Positions 6,001-12,225 of a stretch of DNA of 12,253 nucleotides are shown here, piece by piece. Under the pieces are notes generated by a model. The model did no database searches. It saw only the letters and a program-made list of their open reading frames with translations, and was not told where the DNA came from. How positions within the stretch are numbered: the first letter of the stretch is position 1; every line of letters starts with the position of its first letter. The position numbers were made by a program, and so were the translations under genes. Source of the DNA: CAYRVX01 sp964642165 (lineage in GTDB: Bacteria > Planctomycetota > Phycisphaerae > SM23-33); the NCBI GenBank assembly GCA_964642165.1, contig CAZXOC010000227.1, positions 1-12,253 on the forward strand, read 5' to 3'.

Positions 6001-6959
6001 GTGCGGTCGCTGCCGCGGTAGGTGCGGACGGTCCGGCCGGTCGCCGCGTCCAACGCCGTGAGGGGCGCTTCCAGCGACAGCGTCACGTAGACCCGGTCGC
6101 CCTCGGCCACCAGCCGCCGCGTCAGGTGCGCCGGGCCGCTCTTCAGGGGCCACTGGCGCGTGTTCCACCGGTCGATCTCGCGCTTCCACAGCACCGTGCC
6201 GTTAAACGCGTCGCGCGCGATCAGCCGCCACTGTGAGGGAAGCTGAACGGAGGCCGTCGGGCCCTCGTCGAAGATGTAGAACAGCCGCCCGCCGGTCGCC
6301 ACCAGGGAGGTCATGCTGGCCATGTGGTCGTGGTGCCGTGCCCACCGGGGGCTGCCCACCCACTGGAGCCGCCGCGGAGGCCCGACCACGGCGTCGTGGG
6401 CCACCGGGTTGCCGTCCGCGTCGTGGAGATAATGCGTCCACTCGTCCAGCGCCTTCGGGCGGGGCTTGACGCTCTTCGTCCATTGCCCGTTGCGGCGGAC
6501 GTACGCCACGCCGTTGGGGCAGAGCACGCGCATCACCTCGTCCATCGCGACCGGGCCGGGGTCCTCGGCGACCACGAGATTGACGAGGTTGTCCGCGTAG
6601 GGCAGGCGGCTGCCGGTCAGCCGGTCGGCCGACACCTTCCCGTACAGGCCCGCCGATCGAATGCGCTCGCGAGCCCGGGCGACGTGGGACGCCTTGGCGT
6701 CCAGGCCGTGGACGATCGTGCCGTCGCCGGCCCCCAGCGCCGCGGTGAGCTCGCCCGCCTGCCCTGAGCCTGTCGAAGGGCCGCAGCCGAGGTGGACGAT
6801 CAGGCCGCCTCGCACGCCCGTCGCGTCGAGGATGGCCTTGGCCCGGCGGGAGGCGTCCGCAGGCGCGGCGCTCGCGACGAGCGCACCGGCCGCCAGGACC
6901 GCCGCGACGGCGATCGTTCTGGAAAGGTCGAATCCGGCCCTCTGGGTCTGTTGTGACAT
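3027..6959 (-). CDS. large exported PQQ-like beta-propeller protein with an N-terminal methyltransferase-like domain
   Basis: A 1310-residue protein with ATG at 6959 and AGGAG 7 bases upstream (6967-6971). Residues 12-36 look like a signal peptide. Residues about 48-155 resemble a class I SAM-dependent methyltransferase fold, with a glycine-rich loop (VHLGCG, 54-59), HGLDAKASHVARAR (83-96) and a late MRVLCPNGVAYVRRNG. From about 215 on there are repeated propeller blades ending in D-x-x-x-G-x-x-x-W type motifs, such as DAFNGTVLW (249-257), DAASGRRLW, AADGKELW, DAAAGRRLW and AADGQLAW. They are arranged as two groups, about 215-595 and 637-1130, separated by a Cys-containing stretch (SCGCYL) and a linker. 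The last 165 residues or so form a separate beta-rich domain ending AIAEFSPLK, reminiscent of LamG-like carbohydrate-binding folds. Such giants occur in planctomycetes, mostly without known function. PQQ binding is not established here. The gene lies 59 bp after hypB and could be read through from it. A short dispersed repeat lies in frame at 6757-6780. Confidence 0.87.
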   Translation of the reverse strand: MSQQTQRAGFDLSRTIAVAAVLAAGALVASAAPADASRRAKAILDATGVRGGLIVHLGCGPSTGSGQAGELTAALGAGDGTIVHGLDAKASHVARARERIRSAGLYGKVSADRLTGSRLPYADNLVNLVVAEDPGPVAMDEVMRVLCPNGVAYVRRNGQWTKSVKPRPKALDEWTHYLHDADGNPVAHDAVVGPPRRLQWVGSPRWARHHDHMASMTSLVATGGRLFYIFDEGPTASVQLPSQWRLIARDAFNGTVLWKREIDRWNTRQWPLKSGPAHLTRRLVAEGDRVYVTLSLEAPLTALDAATGRTVRTYRGSDRTREILLSDGMLLALVGLEASKLPDWRRRASYVWDNTRRANREWAWGGEKRRIAAYDAASGRRLWRIETPVAPCSLAADADRVICYDGEKVLCLSRRDGSTMWASDPIKASMPVHTGTGPRTLIQKGVVLFAGNDGRMTALAAADGKELWQARKHPSGHQSLKDLFVIGDLVWSGAIASGQHSGVFTGRDLKTGRVRKEFPPDVKIYWFHHRCHPSKATDRYLLTSRTGIEFIDPTTEHWETHHWVRGGCIYGVLPCNGMVYAPMHSCGCYLEAKLNGFNALAPGPVPRPGAAELAGAARLERGPAYGTKPDAPVRAGDWPTYRHDAARSGATASPVPRDLKQAWSAKLGGRLSAPVLAGGKVFLASIDTHTVHALDAAAGRRLWSYTAGGRVDSPPTIHRGLVLFGSADGYVYALRAADGQLAWRFRAAGMDRRIVAFEQVESAWPVHGSVLVHDGVLYCTAGRSIFLDGGIRLLRLDPVTGRMLGEVVWDEHDPETGKNMQTHVRGLNMPVALSDVLSCDGTHLYMRSQKVDLKGKRLEIPVQRVEEQPAEGSHLFCQIGFLDDSWFHRSYWTFGRRVTGGYGGWYQAARVVPAGRILVFDDKGVYGYGRKPEYYVNASVLEYHLFAADRLATPEAIRHVRSANTKMNRRLGRRNANSSDWKLRRAFPVEDLTAARYRWRVDQPAMQVRALVAASDALIVAGHEDTIDERRAFRLPDDDDVRKRLQRQAEALAGKHGGRLWIASKADGSPIARYRLPSPPVFDGMVAAGGRVVLCTLDGSVLCLSADGPAALARIDEGEPLHVVSKEPKEPAYLKPPEVDKSADFSKVAGGRIVQSKLGYRLYARGAKQVALALTRLQVPITDKAAFAATMIVPGKQQGYQINGFLAFGDGAAEDKLVKCGIRYQPQKAYIVQGRLLGKPKTKAVDIKADLGKPVALSVQVDLRRGDVVFTAGGVTVKAKLLRPLKSVTHVGFCVDSAIAEFSPLKTTRP
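6762..6780. repeat. short dispersed repeat sequence inside the propeller gene
   Basis: CCCTGAGCCTGTCGAAGGG reads on the plus strand. It matches from memory a very widespread short repeat of environmental bacterial genomes, which shows up in translations as STGSGQ, FDRLRAG or PEPVEG depending on frame. Here it encodes STGSGQ at residues 61-66 of the minus-strand gene, and the other two peptides appear in the overlapping frames. An insert of about 24 bp (6757-6780) keeps the reading frame. Confidence 0.7.
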
Positions 6960-7018
6960 GAGTCTGCTCCTGTCTCCACCAGGTGAATCGTGGCTCCGTA
7001 CGGCGGCGTCCCCGGCGG

Positions 7019-7675
7019 CTACCGCGGCATCGCCGCGCGCTGCTCGCGCAGCCAGGCAACCCACTCCCCGACGCCGTCGCCCGTCTTCGGCGAACAGCGG
7101 ATGACCGGCGCGGCCGTGTTGACCTTCGCCAGGTCGTCGCGGACACGATCGAAGCGGTAGTCCAGCACGCCGACGAGGTCGACCTTCGTCAGCAGGATCA
7201 CGTCGGCCTTCTGGAAGAGGGTGGGGTACTTGGCGACCTTGTCGTCGCCCTCGGGCACGCTCAACAGCACGGCGCGGCGGTGCTCGCCGAGGTCGAACGC
7301 CGCCGGGCAGACCATGTTGCCGACATTCTCGATGAACAGGTAGTCCAGATCCGCCAGGTCCAGGCCGCTGAGCCCCTGGGCCACCTGCGCCGGCGAGAGG
7401 TGGCAGCCGCGCCCCGTGTTGATCTGCGTGACCTGGGCGGCCGCACCGGCGAGGCGCTCCGCGTCGCGGGTGGTCTGGAGATCGCCGACGAGCACGCCCG
7501 CCCGGATGCCCTCGCCGAGCGCCGGGAGGGACTTCTCCAGCAGCGTCGTCTTGCCGCTGCCCGGCGCGCTGAGCAGGTTGACGCACAGCAGGCGGGCCTC
7601 GTCCATGCGGCGCCGGTTCTCGGCGGCGAGCGCGTCGCTGGCGTCCAGGACGCTCCGGACGACGTTGATCTTCAT
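7019..7675 (-). CDS. hypB: hydrogenase nickel-incorporation GTPase HypB
   Basis: A 218-residue SIMIBI-class GTPase that, with HypA, delivers nickel to the large subunit of [NiFe] hydrogenase in the cytoplasm. The P-loop is APGSGKTT (37-44), the switch region includes VGDLQTTRDAERL (63-75), and TKVD (163-166) is the base-recognition motif. The metal site at the dimer interface is intact: Cys91-His92 in TGRGCHLS and Cys123 in ENVGNMVCPAAFDLGE. The protein starts directly at the G domain. It lacks both the N-terminal CxxCGC nickel site of E. coli HypB and the His-rich stretch of other HypBs, so it is a minimal form without nickel storage. Its ATG overlaps the hypA stop (ATGA, 7672-7675), showing translational coupling. 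The big propeller gene follows 59 bp downstream. Confidence 0.97.
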   Translation of the reverse strand: MKINVVRSVLDASDALAAENRRRMDEARLLCVNLLSAPGSGKTTLLEKSLPALGEGIRAGVLVGDLQTTRDAERLAGAAAQVTQINTGRGCHLSPAQVAQGLSGLDLADLDYLFIENVGNMVCPAAFDLGEHRRAVLLSVPEGDDKVAKYPTLFQKADVILLTKVDLVGVLDYRFDRVRDDLAKVNTAAPVIRCSPKTGDGVGEWVAWLREQRAAMPR

Positions 7676-8037
7676 GGCTCGGGTGCTTCCTCTCCGGTCC
7701 AGCAGATCACGGACTTCAGGATTATATCGTCCCCGGCGACGATCTCCACGTCGGCCTGCCCGCAGGTAGGGCAGGCGAAGCTGCCGACCTCCGCCTCGTA
7801 CGTCCGCCCGCACTCGCGGCATTTCGCCCGGATGGGCACCTCGGTCATCTTCAGCCGCGAGCCGGCCGCCGGCGTGCCCTCGACGAGCACCTCCCAGGCC
7901 ATCTCCAGGGCCTCGGGGACGATCAGCCTCATCGCGCCCAGCTCGACCTCGACTTCCTCGACGCGCGTCGCGCCGTGCTCGGCCGCGGCCTTCAGCACGC
8001 CCTGCAGCATCCCGGTCGCGATGGACATCTCGTGCAT
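7672..8037 (-). CDS. hypA: hydrogenase nickel/zinc chaperone HypA
   Basis: A 121-residue metallochaperone that partners HypB in nickel insertion. The N-terminus MHEMS carries His2, the nickel ligand of the family, so the start at 8037 is secure. GGAG at 8046-8049 lies 8 bases before it. The zinc-binding loop has two CxxC pairs, CREC (73-76) and CPTC (89-92). The length is close to the family norm of about 113-120 residues. It is first in the hypA-hypB pair and ends in a 4-bp overlap with hypB. It is divergent from the sulfatase gene, with 175 bp between the two starts. Confidence 0.97.
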   Translation of the reverse strand: MHEMSIATGMLQGVLKAAAEHGATRVEEVEVELGAMRLIVPEALEMAWEVLVEGTPAAGSRLKMTEVPIRAKCRECGRTYEAEVGSFACPTCGQADVEIVAGDDIILKSVICWTGEEAPEP

Positions 8038-8212
8038 GTTCGTGGCTCCACGCAGCCGGCACGTCCTGCGGCGCCGAGCGGCGGGCGGTGCGCCTCCGGC
8101 GCATTCGGGGCTCGTACCTGCACACTCTACCGCTTGTCTCGTCCTCCTGCATCGGTAGGATCGCCTGCACAGGGCCGCGACGATTGCGGACCGAAAGCGA
8201 AGGGAGAGAATC
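8038..8212. promoter_or_regulatory. divergent intergenic region of hypA and the sulfatase
   Basis: This must hold the start signals for the sulfatase (+) and any local promoter for hypA (-). For the sulfatase, TTGTCT (8134-8139) and TAGGAT (8156-8161), with a 16-bp spacer, each match four of six consensus bases. For hypA only a weak minus-strand TAGAGT (plus positions 8125-8130) is seen. A tight hairpin, TGCGCC (8089-8094) and GGCGCA (8098-8103) around TCC, would lie in the hypA leader. CCTGCACA occurs near 8117 and again near 8164, flanking this area. Confidence 0.35.
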
Positions 8213-9709
8213 GTGACTGCGACAGCCGCCCGAAGATCCAGACGGGAGTTCCTCAAGGCACTGGGGCTGGGCGCGACGGCCCTGGCCGGCGGCCGTGTGC
8301 TCCGCGCCGCCGCGCCGAAGAAACCCCCGAACGTGCTGTTCCTGTTCGCCGACGATCAGCGCAGCGACACGATCGCCGCCTACCGCAACCCGCACATCAA
8401 GACGCCCAACCTCGACGCGCTGATCGCCCGCGGCTTCAGCTTCCGCCGGAACTACTGCTTCGGCGCCAACAGCGGCGCGGTGTGCGTGCCCAGCCGGGCG
8501 ATGGTCAACAGCGGCCGGACGTGGTTCCACGTGGACAACCAGCTCCGCGGCGTGAAGATCCTGCCCGAGCTGCTCGGCGAGAACGGCTACACGACGTTCG
8601 CCACGGGCAAGTGGCACAACCGCGAGGCCTCGTTCCTGCGGGGCTTCCAGCGGGGCAAGGCGATCTTCTTCGGCGGGATGTCGGACCACACAAAGGTGCC
8701 GGTAGTGGACCTCTCGCCGGACGGGCGGCTGGTGAATCGCCGCGCCGGGGCCAAGTTCTCCAGCGAGCTGTTCGCCGATGCCGCCGTCGAATTCCTCAGG
8801 AGCTACAAGGAGGACAAGCCCTTCTACGCCTACGTGGCGTTCACCGCGCCGCACGACCCGCGCCAGCCGCCGCGGAAGTTCCGCCGGATGTACTACGACG
8901 CCCGCCCGCCGCTGCCGGAGAACTTCCTGCCGCAGCACCCCTTCAACAACGGCCACATGACCGGGCGCGACGAGAGCCTCGCGCCCTGGCCCCGGCCGAA
9001 AGACATGATCCGAGACCAACTCGCCGAGTACTACGGCATGGTCACGCACCTGGACGGCCAGATCGGGCGCGTGCTCGCGGCGCTGGCGGCCTCCGGCCGT
9101 GCCGACAACACCATCGTCATCTACGCCGCGGACCACGGCCTGGCCGTCGGCAGCCACGGCCTGCTGGGCAAGCAGAACGTCTACGAGCACAGCATGCGCT
9201 GCCCGCTGGTGTTCGCCGGGCCGGGCATCCCGGAAGGCAAGTCCAGCGAGGCGTTCACGTACCTGCTGGACATCTTCCCGACGGTCTGCGACCTCACCGG
9301 CGCGCCGCTGCCGGCCGGCGTGGAGGGCAAGGACCTTCGCAGCATCTGGATGGGCAAGACAGCGAAGGTCCGGGAGTCGGTCTTTCTGCCCTTCCGCAAC
9401 CTCATGCGGTCCGTGCGGGACGAGCGATGGAAGCTGATCTGCTACCCGCCGATCAACCACGTGCAACTCTTCGACCTGAAGAGCGACCCCCACGAGCGGC
9501 AGAACCTCGCCGGCGATCCGCGCCACGCCCGGCGCGTCGAGGAGCTGACCGCCCTGATGCTCTCGTGGCAGAAGCGCGTTGGCGACACCTGCCCCCTGAA
9601 GAGCGACAAGCCCAAACCCAAGACCCTCGACCTGACCGGGCGCAAGCGCAAGCCCGACCGCTGGCAGCCGGAGTGGATCCGCAGGAAGTACTTCGGCGAA
9701 CGGGAGTGA
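8213..9709 (+). CDS. Tat-exported type I sulfatase (formylglycine-dependent)
   Basis: A 498-residue arylsulfatase-family enzyme that hydrolyses sulfate esters, in planctomycetes typically on algal polysaccharides, outside the cytoplasm. Translation starts at GTG 8213 with AGGGAG (8201-8206) upstream. Residues 8-34 form a twin-arginine signal (SRREFLK, then a hydrophobic stretch and an AAA site). The catalytic motif CVPSR (91-95), extended as CVPSRAMVNSGR, has the cysteine that is converted to formylglycine. Calcium ligands are expected at Asp47-Asp48 (FADDQ) and Asp307-His308 (AADHGL). Lys133 and His135 (TGKWHN) are the usual active-site residues. The C-terminal part (about 400-445, DERWKLICYP and QLFDLKSDPHERQNL) is the common sulfatase C-terminal subdomain. 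The substrate cannot be told from sequence, and no anSME or FGE maturase is in the window. The gene lies opposite to the hyp genes and splits them. Confidence 0.95.
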   Translation: MTATAARRSRREFLKALGLGATALAGGRVLRAAAPKKPPNVLFLFADDQRSDTIAAYRNPHIKTPNLDALIARGFSFRRNYCFGANSGAVCVPSRAMVNSGRTWFHVDNQLRGVKILPELLGENGYTTFATGKWHNREASFLRGFQRGKAIFFGGMSDHTKVPVVDLSPDGRLVNRRAGAKFSSELFADAAVEFLRSYKEDKPFYAYVAFTAPHDPRQPPRKFRRMYYDARPPLPENFLPQHPFNNGHMTGRDESLAPWPRPKDMIRDQLAEYYGMVTHLDGQIGRVLAALAASGRADNTIVIYAADHGLAVGSHGLLGKQNVYEHSMRCPLVFAGPGIPEGKSSEAFTYLLDIFPTVCDLTGAPLPAGVEGKDLRSIWMGKTAKVRESVFLPFRNLMRSVRDERWKLICYPPINHVQLFDLKSDPHERQNLAGDPRHARRVEELTALMLSWQKRVGDTCPLKSDKPKPKTLDLTGRKRKPDRWQPEWIRRKYFGERE

Positions 9710-9716
9710 CCCGGCG

Positions 9717-10754
9717 CTAGCAGATCCGGGGCAGCTCCTCGCCGTAGGGGCGCTGGACGACGCGGCGCCCGCCGATCCGCGTGACCAGCTCCACCAGAGG
9801 CAGGTCGGTCCGCTCTCCGACGCGCCCGATGACCGCGGCGTCGCGGCCGAAGCGGTGGGCCCGGCAGGCGGCGAGGAGCCTCTCGGCGTCCGCCGCCGCC
9901 GCGACGGCCACCACCTTGCCCTCGTTGGCGACGGTCAGGGGGTCCAGGCCGAGCAGCTCGGCGGCGTGGCGAGCGGTCGGGGAGAGCGGGACGGCCTCCT
10001 CGTCGACCTCGACGCGAAGGCGGGTGTCGTCGGCGAGGTCGGCGAGCACGCCGGCCAGCCCGCCGCGCGTGGGGTCGCGGAGGAACCGGACGTCGCTGCC
10101 GGAGGCGAGCATCGCCTGAACGAGCCCGCCCAGCGGCGCGACGTCGCTGACGAGCCGCGTCTCGAACCGCAGGCCCTCCCGCGCGCTCATGACGGCCAGA
10201 CCGTGCTCGGCGATGCGCCCGGTGATCAGGATCGCATCGCCCGGCTGGACGCCCGCCGCGCCCGGCAGCGGCTCGCCCGCCAGCTCGCCCACGCCGGCGG
10301 TGGTGACGGTCATCCCGTCGCCGCCGCGGCGCTCGACGACCTTCGTGTCGCCCGTGGCGATGGGCACGTGGGCCTCTTCGGCGGCCGCGGCGATCGAGTC
10401 GACGATGCGGTCGAGCGTCGCCATCGCCAGGCCCTCCTCGATGACCAGCGCGAGGCTGAGGGCCTTCGGCACGGCGCCCATGACGGCCAGGTCGTTCACC
10501 GTGCCGCAGACGGCCAGGCGGCCGATGTCCCCGCCGGGGAACTCGAGCGGCTGGACCACGAACGCGTCGGTGGTGAAGCAGATCCGCTCGCCCGGCGTGG
10601 CGAGCACGGCGCTGTCGGTGAGGGGGCTCAGCAGGTCGTTGGCGAGCTTGGGGACGATGCGTTCGGCCAGCAGGCGGCGCGTCAGCTCGCCCCCGCCGCC
10701 GTGGGCCAGGACGATGTGCTCGTCGCCCCGCAGGTTGTCGAACGTCTCGGGCAT
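9717..10754 (-). CDS. hypE: hydrogenase maturation protein HypE (carbamoyl dehydratase)
   Basis: A 345-residue enzyme of the PurM/AIR-synthase fold. It takes the carbamoyl group from HypF onto its C-terminal cysteine and dehydrates it with ATP to a thiocyanate, the source of the cyanide ligands of the [NiFe] site. The hallmark PRIC end is present, with Cys345 as the last residue. The N-terminal glycine-rich HGGGGELT, then TDAFVV, FPGGDIG and GTVNDLAVMGA, are the ATP-binding and catalytic core, with GDTKVVERR and DPTRGGLAGVL further on. The length is normal. It lies 18 bp after hypD with only a weak GGAT ribosome binding site, so translation may depend on hypD. It ends 7 bp from the end of the convergent sulfatase gene. 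Its partner hypF is not in the window. Confidence 0.97.
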   Translation of the reverse strand: MPETFDNLRGDEHIVLAHGGGGELTRRLLAERIVPKLANDLLSPLTDSAVLATPGERICFTTDAFVVQPLEFPGGDIGRLAVCGTVNDLAVMGAVPKALSLALVIEEGLAMATLDRIVDSIAAAAEEAHVPIATGDTKVVERRGGDGMTVTTAGVGELAGEPLPGAAGVQPGDAILITGRIAEHGLAVMSAREGLRFETRLVSDVAPLGGLVQAMLASGSDVRFLRDPTRGGLAGVLADLADDTRLRVEVDEEAVPLSPTARHAAELLGLDPLTVANEGKVVAVAAAADAERLLAACRAHRFGRDAAVIGRVGERTDLPLVELVTRIGGRRVVQRPYGEELPRIC

Positions 10755-10772
10755 CCGGGATCCAAACCGCCG

Positions 10773-11852
10773 CTAACCCGCCCCGTGCCGGCCGTACTTG
10801 TACCACGCGGCGCACGTGCCTTCACTGGAAACCATGCAAGGCCCGACGGGCTTCAGCGGCGTGCAGGTGCGTCCGAAGAGGGGGCACTGGCGCGGCTCGA
10901 CCTTGCCCTGGATGACCTCGCCGCAGCGGCAGCCGGGCGGCTCGTAGTCCTCGCCGAGCGCCACGCCGAAGCGCTCGAAGGCGTCGAAGCGCCGGTAGGC
11001 CTCGCGCAGCTCCAGCCCGCTGGCGTCGATGGTGCCCATGGCGCGCCACACGGCGGGGGCCGGCTCGAAGACCTCGTCGATCATCCGGCGGGCGATCTCG
11101 TTGCCCCCCTCGGCAACGGCGACGCCGTAGACGTTCTCCACGCGCGCCTCGCCCCCGGCGACCTGCCGCACCAGGTGCAGGACGCCCTCCAGCATGTTGG
11201 CCGGCTCGAAGCCCGCCACCACGCACGGCTTGCCGTGGCCCTCGGCGACCGGCCGATACGCGCCCGAGCCGATGATCACGCTGACGTGCCCGGGGCACAG
11301 GAAGCCGTCGATGGGCACCTCGCCGCCGGCCAGCAGCGCCGCCATCGCCGGGATGACCTGCTTGTGCGCGGGCAGGACGAAGAAGTTCTCCAGGTGCGCC
11401 TCGCGGGCCTCGAGCACGGCCGCCGCCGTCGCCGGGCTGGTCGTCTCGAACCCCACCGCCAGGAACACGACCTTCCGATCGGGGCGTTCCCGGGCCATCC
11501 GCACGGCGTCCCGCGCCGAGTAGACCACCATCACGTCCGCCCCCAGGCCGCGGGCCTGCTCCAGGCTGCCCAGCCTGCCCGGCACGCGGACCATGTCGCC
11601 GTAGGTGCAGATCGTCACGTCCTCGCGGGCCGCCAACTCGCACGCCGCGTCCAGGTACCCGGCGCTCGTCACGCACACCGGGCAGCCCGGGCCGCTGATC
11701 AGCCGGACGCAGGGCGGCAGGAGCGACTTGACGCCGCTGCGGAACAGGCTCACCGTGTGCGTGCCGCAGACCTCCATGAGCTGCGCGCGCTCCAACGGCG
11801 CGGCTGCCTCGGTGATCTCCCCAACGAGCTGCCGGATCCGCTGCTTATCCAC
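10773..11852 (-). CDS. hypD: hydrogenase maturation iron-sulfur protein HypD
   Basis: A 359-residue scaffold that, with HypC, assembles the Fe(CN)2CO unit of [NiFe] hydrogenases. The family motifs are complete: CGTHT (29-33), GPGCPVC (54-60), GFETTSPAT and CPGHVSVIIG. A C-terminal Cys cluster (308, 310, 323, 330, 339 and 347, in CRCGEV, CPLFGRTC and GPCMVSSEGTC) includes the ligands of the [4Fe-4S] cluster. Translation starts at GTG 11852-11850. The last 8 bp of hypC (11845-11852) overlap this start, so the two are translationally coupled, as fits partners that form a complex. The length is typical of the family (about 360-375). Confidence 0.97.
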   Translation of the reverse strand: MDKQRIRQLVGEITEAAAPLERAQLMEVCGTHTVSLFRSGVKSLLPPCVRLISGPGCPVCVTSAGYLDAACELAAREDVTICTYGDMVRVPGRLGSLEQARGLGADVMVVYSARDAVRMARERPDRKVVFLAVGFETTSPATAAAVLEAREAHLENFFVLPAHKQVIPAMAALLAGGEVPIDGFLCPGHVSVIIGSGAYRPVAEGHGKPCVVAGFEPANMLEGVLHLVRQVAGGEARVENVYGVAVAEGGNEIARRMIDEVFEPAPAVWRAMGTIDASGLELREAYRRFDAFERFGVALGEDYEPPGCRCGEVIQGKVEPRQCPLFGRTCTPLKPVGPCMVSSEGTCAAWYKYGRHGAG

Positions 11853-12162
11853 CGTCGAGGTCCGGTTGGTCGTCGATGCCGGCCGGCGCGGCGCGGGCTT
11901 GGGCCCGCAGCTCGGGCGGGATCTCCCCCAGCCCGCTTGCGTCGAGGTACTCCCACGTCTCGCGGGCCTCGCCCTCGTCGAGCAACGTGATGGCGAACCC
12001 CGCGTGCACGAGCACCCAGTCGCCGACGCGCGCCCGGGGCGTCATGGCCAGCGACACGTCGATGCGGCTGCCCTGGAAGTCGACCGTGCCGATGTGCCCC
12101 CCGACGGGGTCGGCCTCATCGATCGCGATCGCAGTCACCTTTCCCGGCACGGCCAGGCACAC
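11845..12162 (-). CDS. hypC: hydrogenase maturation chaperone HypC
   Basis: A 105-residue small OB-fold chaperone that carries the iron centre between HypD and the hydrogenase large subunit precursor. I place the start at GTG 12162-12160, not at the upstream ATG 12192. Translated from GTG, the protein begins MCLAVPGKV, the invariant HypC N-terminus whose Cys2 must be next to the initiator Met to act as iron ligand. GGAG at 12171-12174 lies 8 bases upstream, as expected. The C-terminal half has the usual VGDWVLVHAGFAI with His53. The tail after residue 80 is somewhat longer than in many HypCs and is Ala/Pro/Asp-rich. It is first in the hypC-hypD-hypE block. Confidence 0.95.
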   Translation of the reverse strand: MCLAVPGKVTAIAIDEADPVGGHIGTVDFQGSRIDVSLAMTPRARVGDWVLVHAGFAITLLDEGEARETWEYLDASGLGEIPPELRAQARAAPAGIDDQPDLDGG

Positions 12163-12188
12163 GTTCTTGTCTCCAACGGGTGAGGACG

Positions 12189-12210
12189 GCACGGCCGTTG
12201 GCGGCCGTGC
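12189..12210 (-). promoter_or_regulatory. perfect 9-bp hairpin in the hypC leader
   Basis: GCACGGCCG (12189-12197) pairs perfectly with CGGCCGTGC (12202-12210) around TTGG. If transcription starts near 12213, the stem-loop lies at the very 5' end of the mRNA, about 15 bases before the ribosome binding site. It could protect the transcript or regulate it. An unrelated repeat is also possible. Confidence 0.5.
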
Positions 12211-12219
12211 TCGCAGTCC

Positions 12220-12225
12220 AGTATA
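12220..12225 (-). promoter_or_regulatory. candidate extended -10 promoter element for hypCDE
   Basis: On the minus strand the sequence reads TTGCTATACT. TATACT is a five-of-six -10 hexamer, preceded by TGC as in extended -10 promoters. The hexamer at -35 spacing (plus 12243-12248, TCGGAT on the minus strand) is poor, which suits an extended -10. The leader to the GTG start would be about 50 bases. Confidence 0.5.

Noticed and set aside
2967..6236. A 1089-codon open frame on the plus strand opposite the propeller gene
   Set aside because: It mirrors the minus-strand gene's codon pattern. Its product is a Val/Asp/Gly/Arg-rich sequence with no domain signature, while the minus strand has a signal peptide, propeller motifs and a good ribosome binding site. 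Long antisense frames are expected at this GC content.
7975..9720. A 581-codon plus-strand frame overlapping the sulfatase
   Set aside because: Shifted frame of the sulfatase, rich in Arg/Pro/Ala, while the sulfatase frame has the full catalytic motif.
9855..11990. A 711-codon plus-strand frame opposite hypE and hypD
   Set aside because: Antisense shadow of two genes with complete family motifs. No ribosome binding site or domain is seen.
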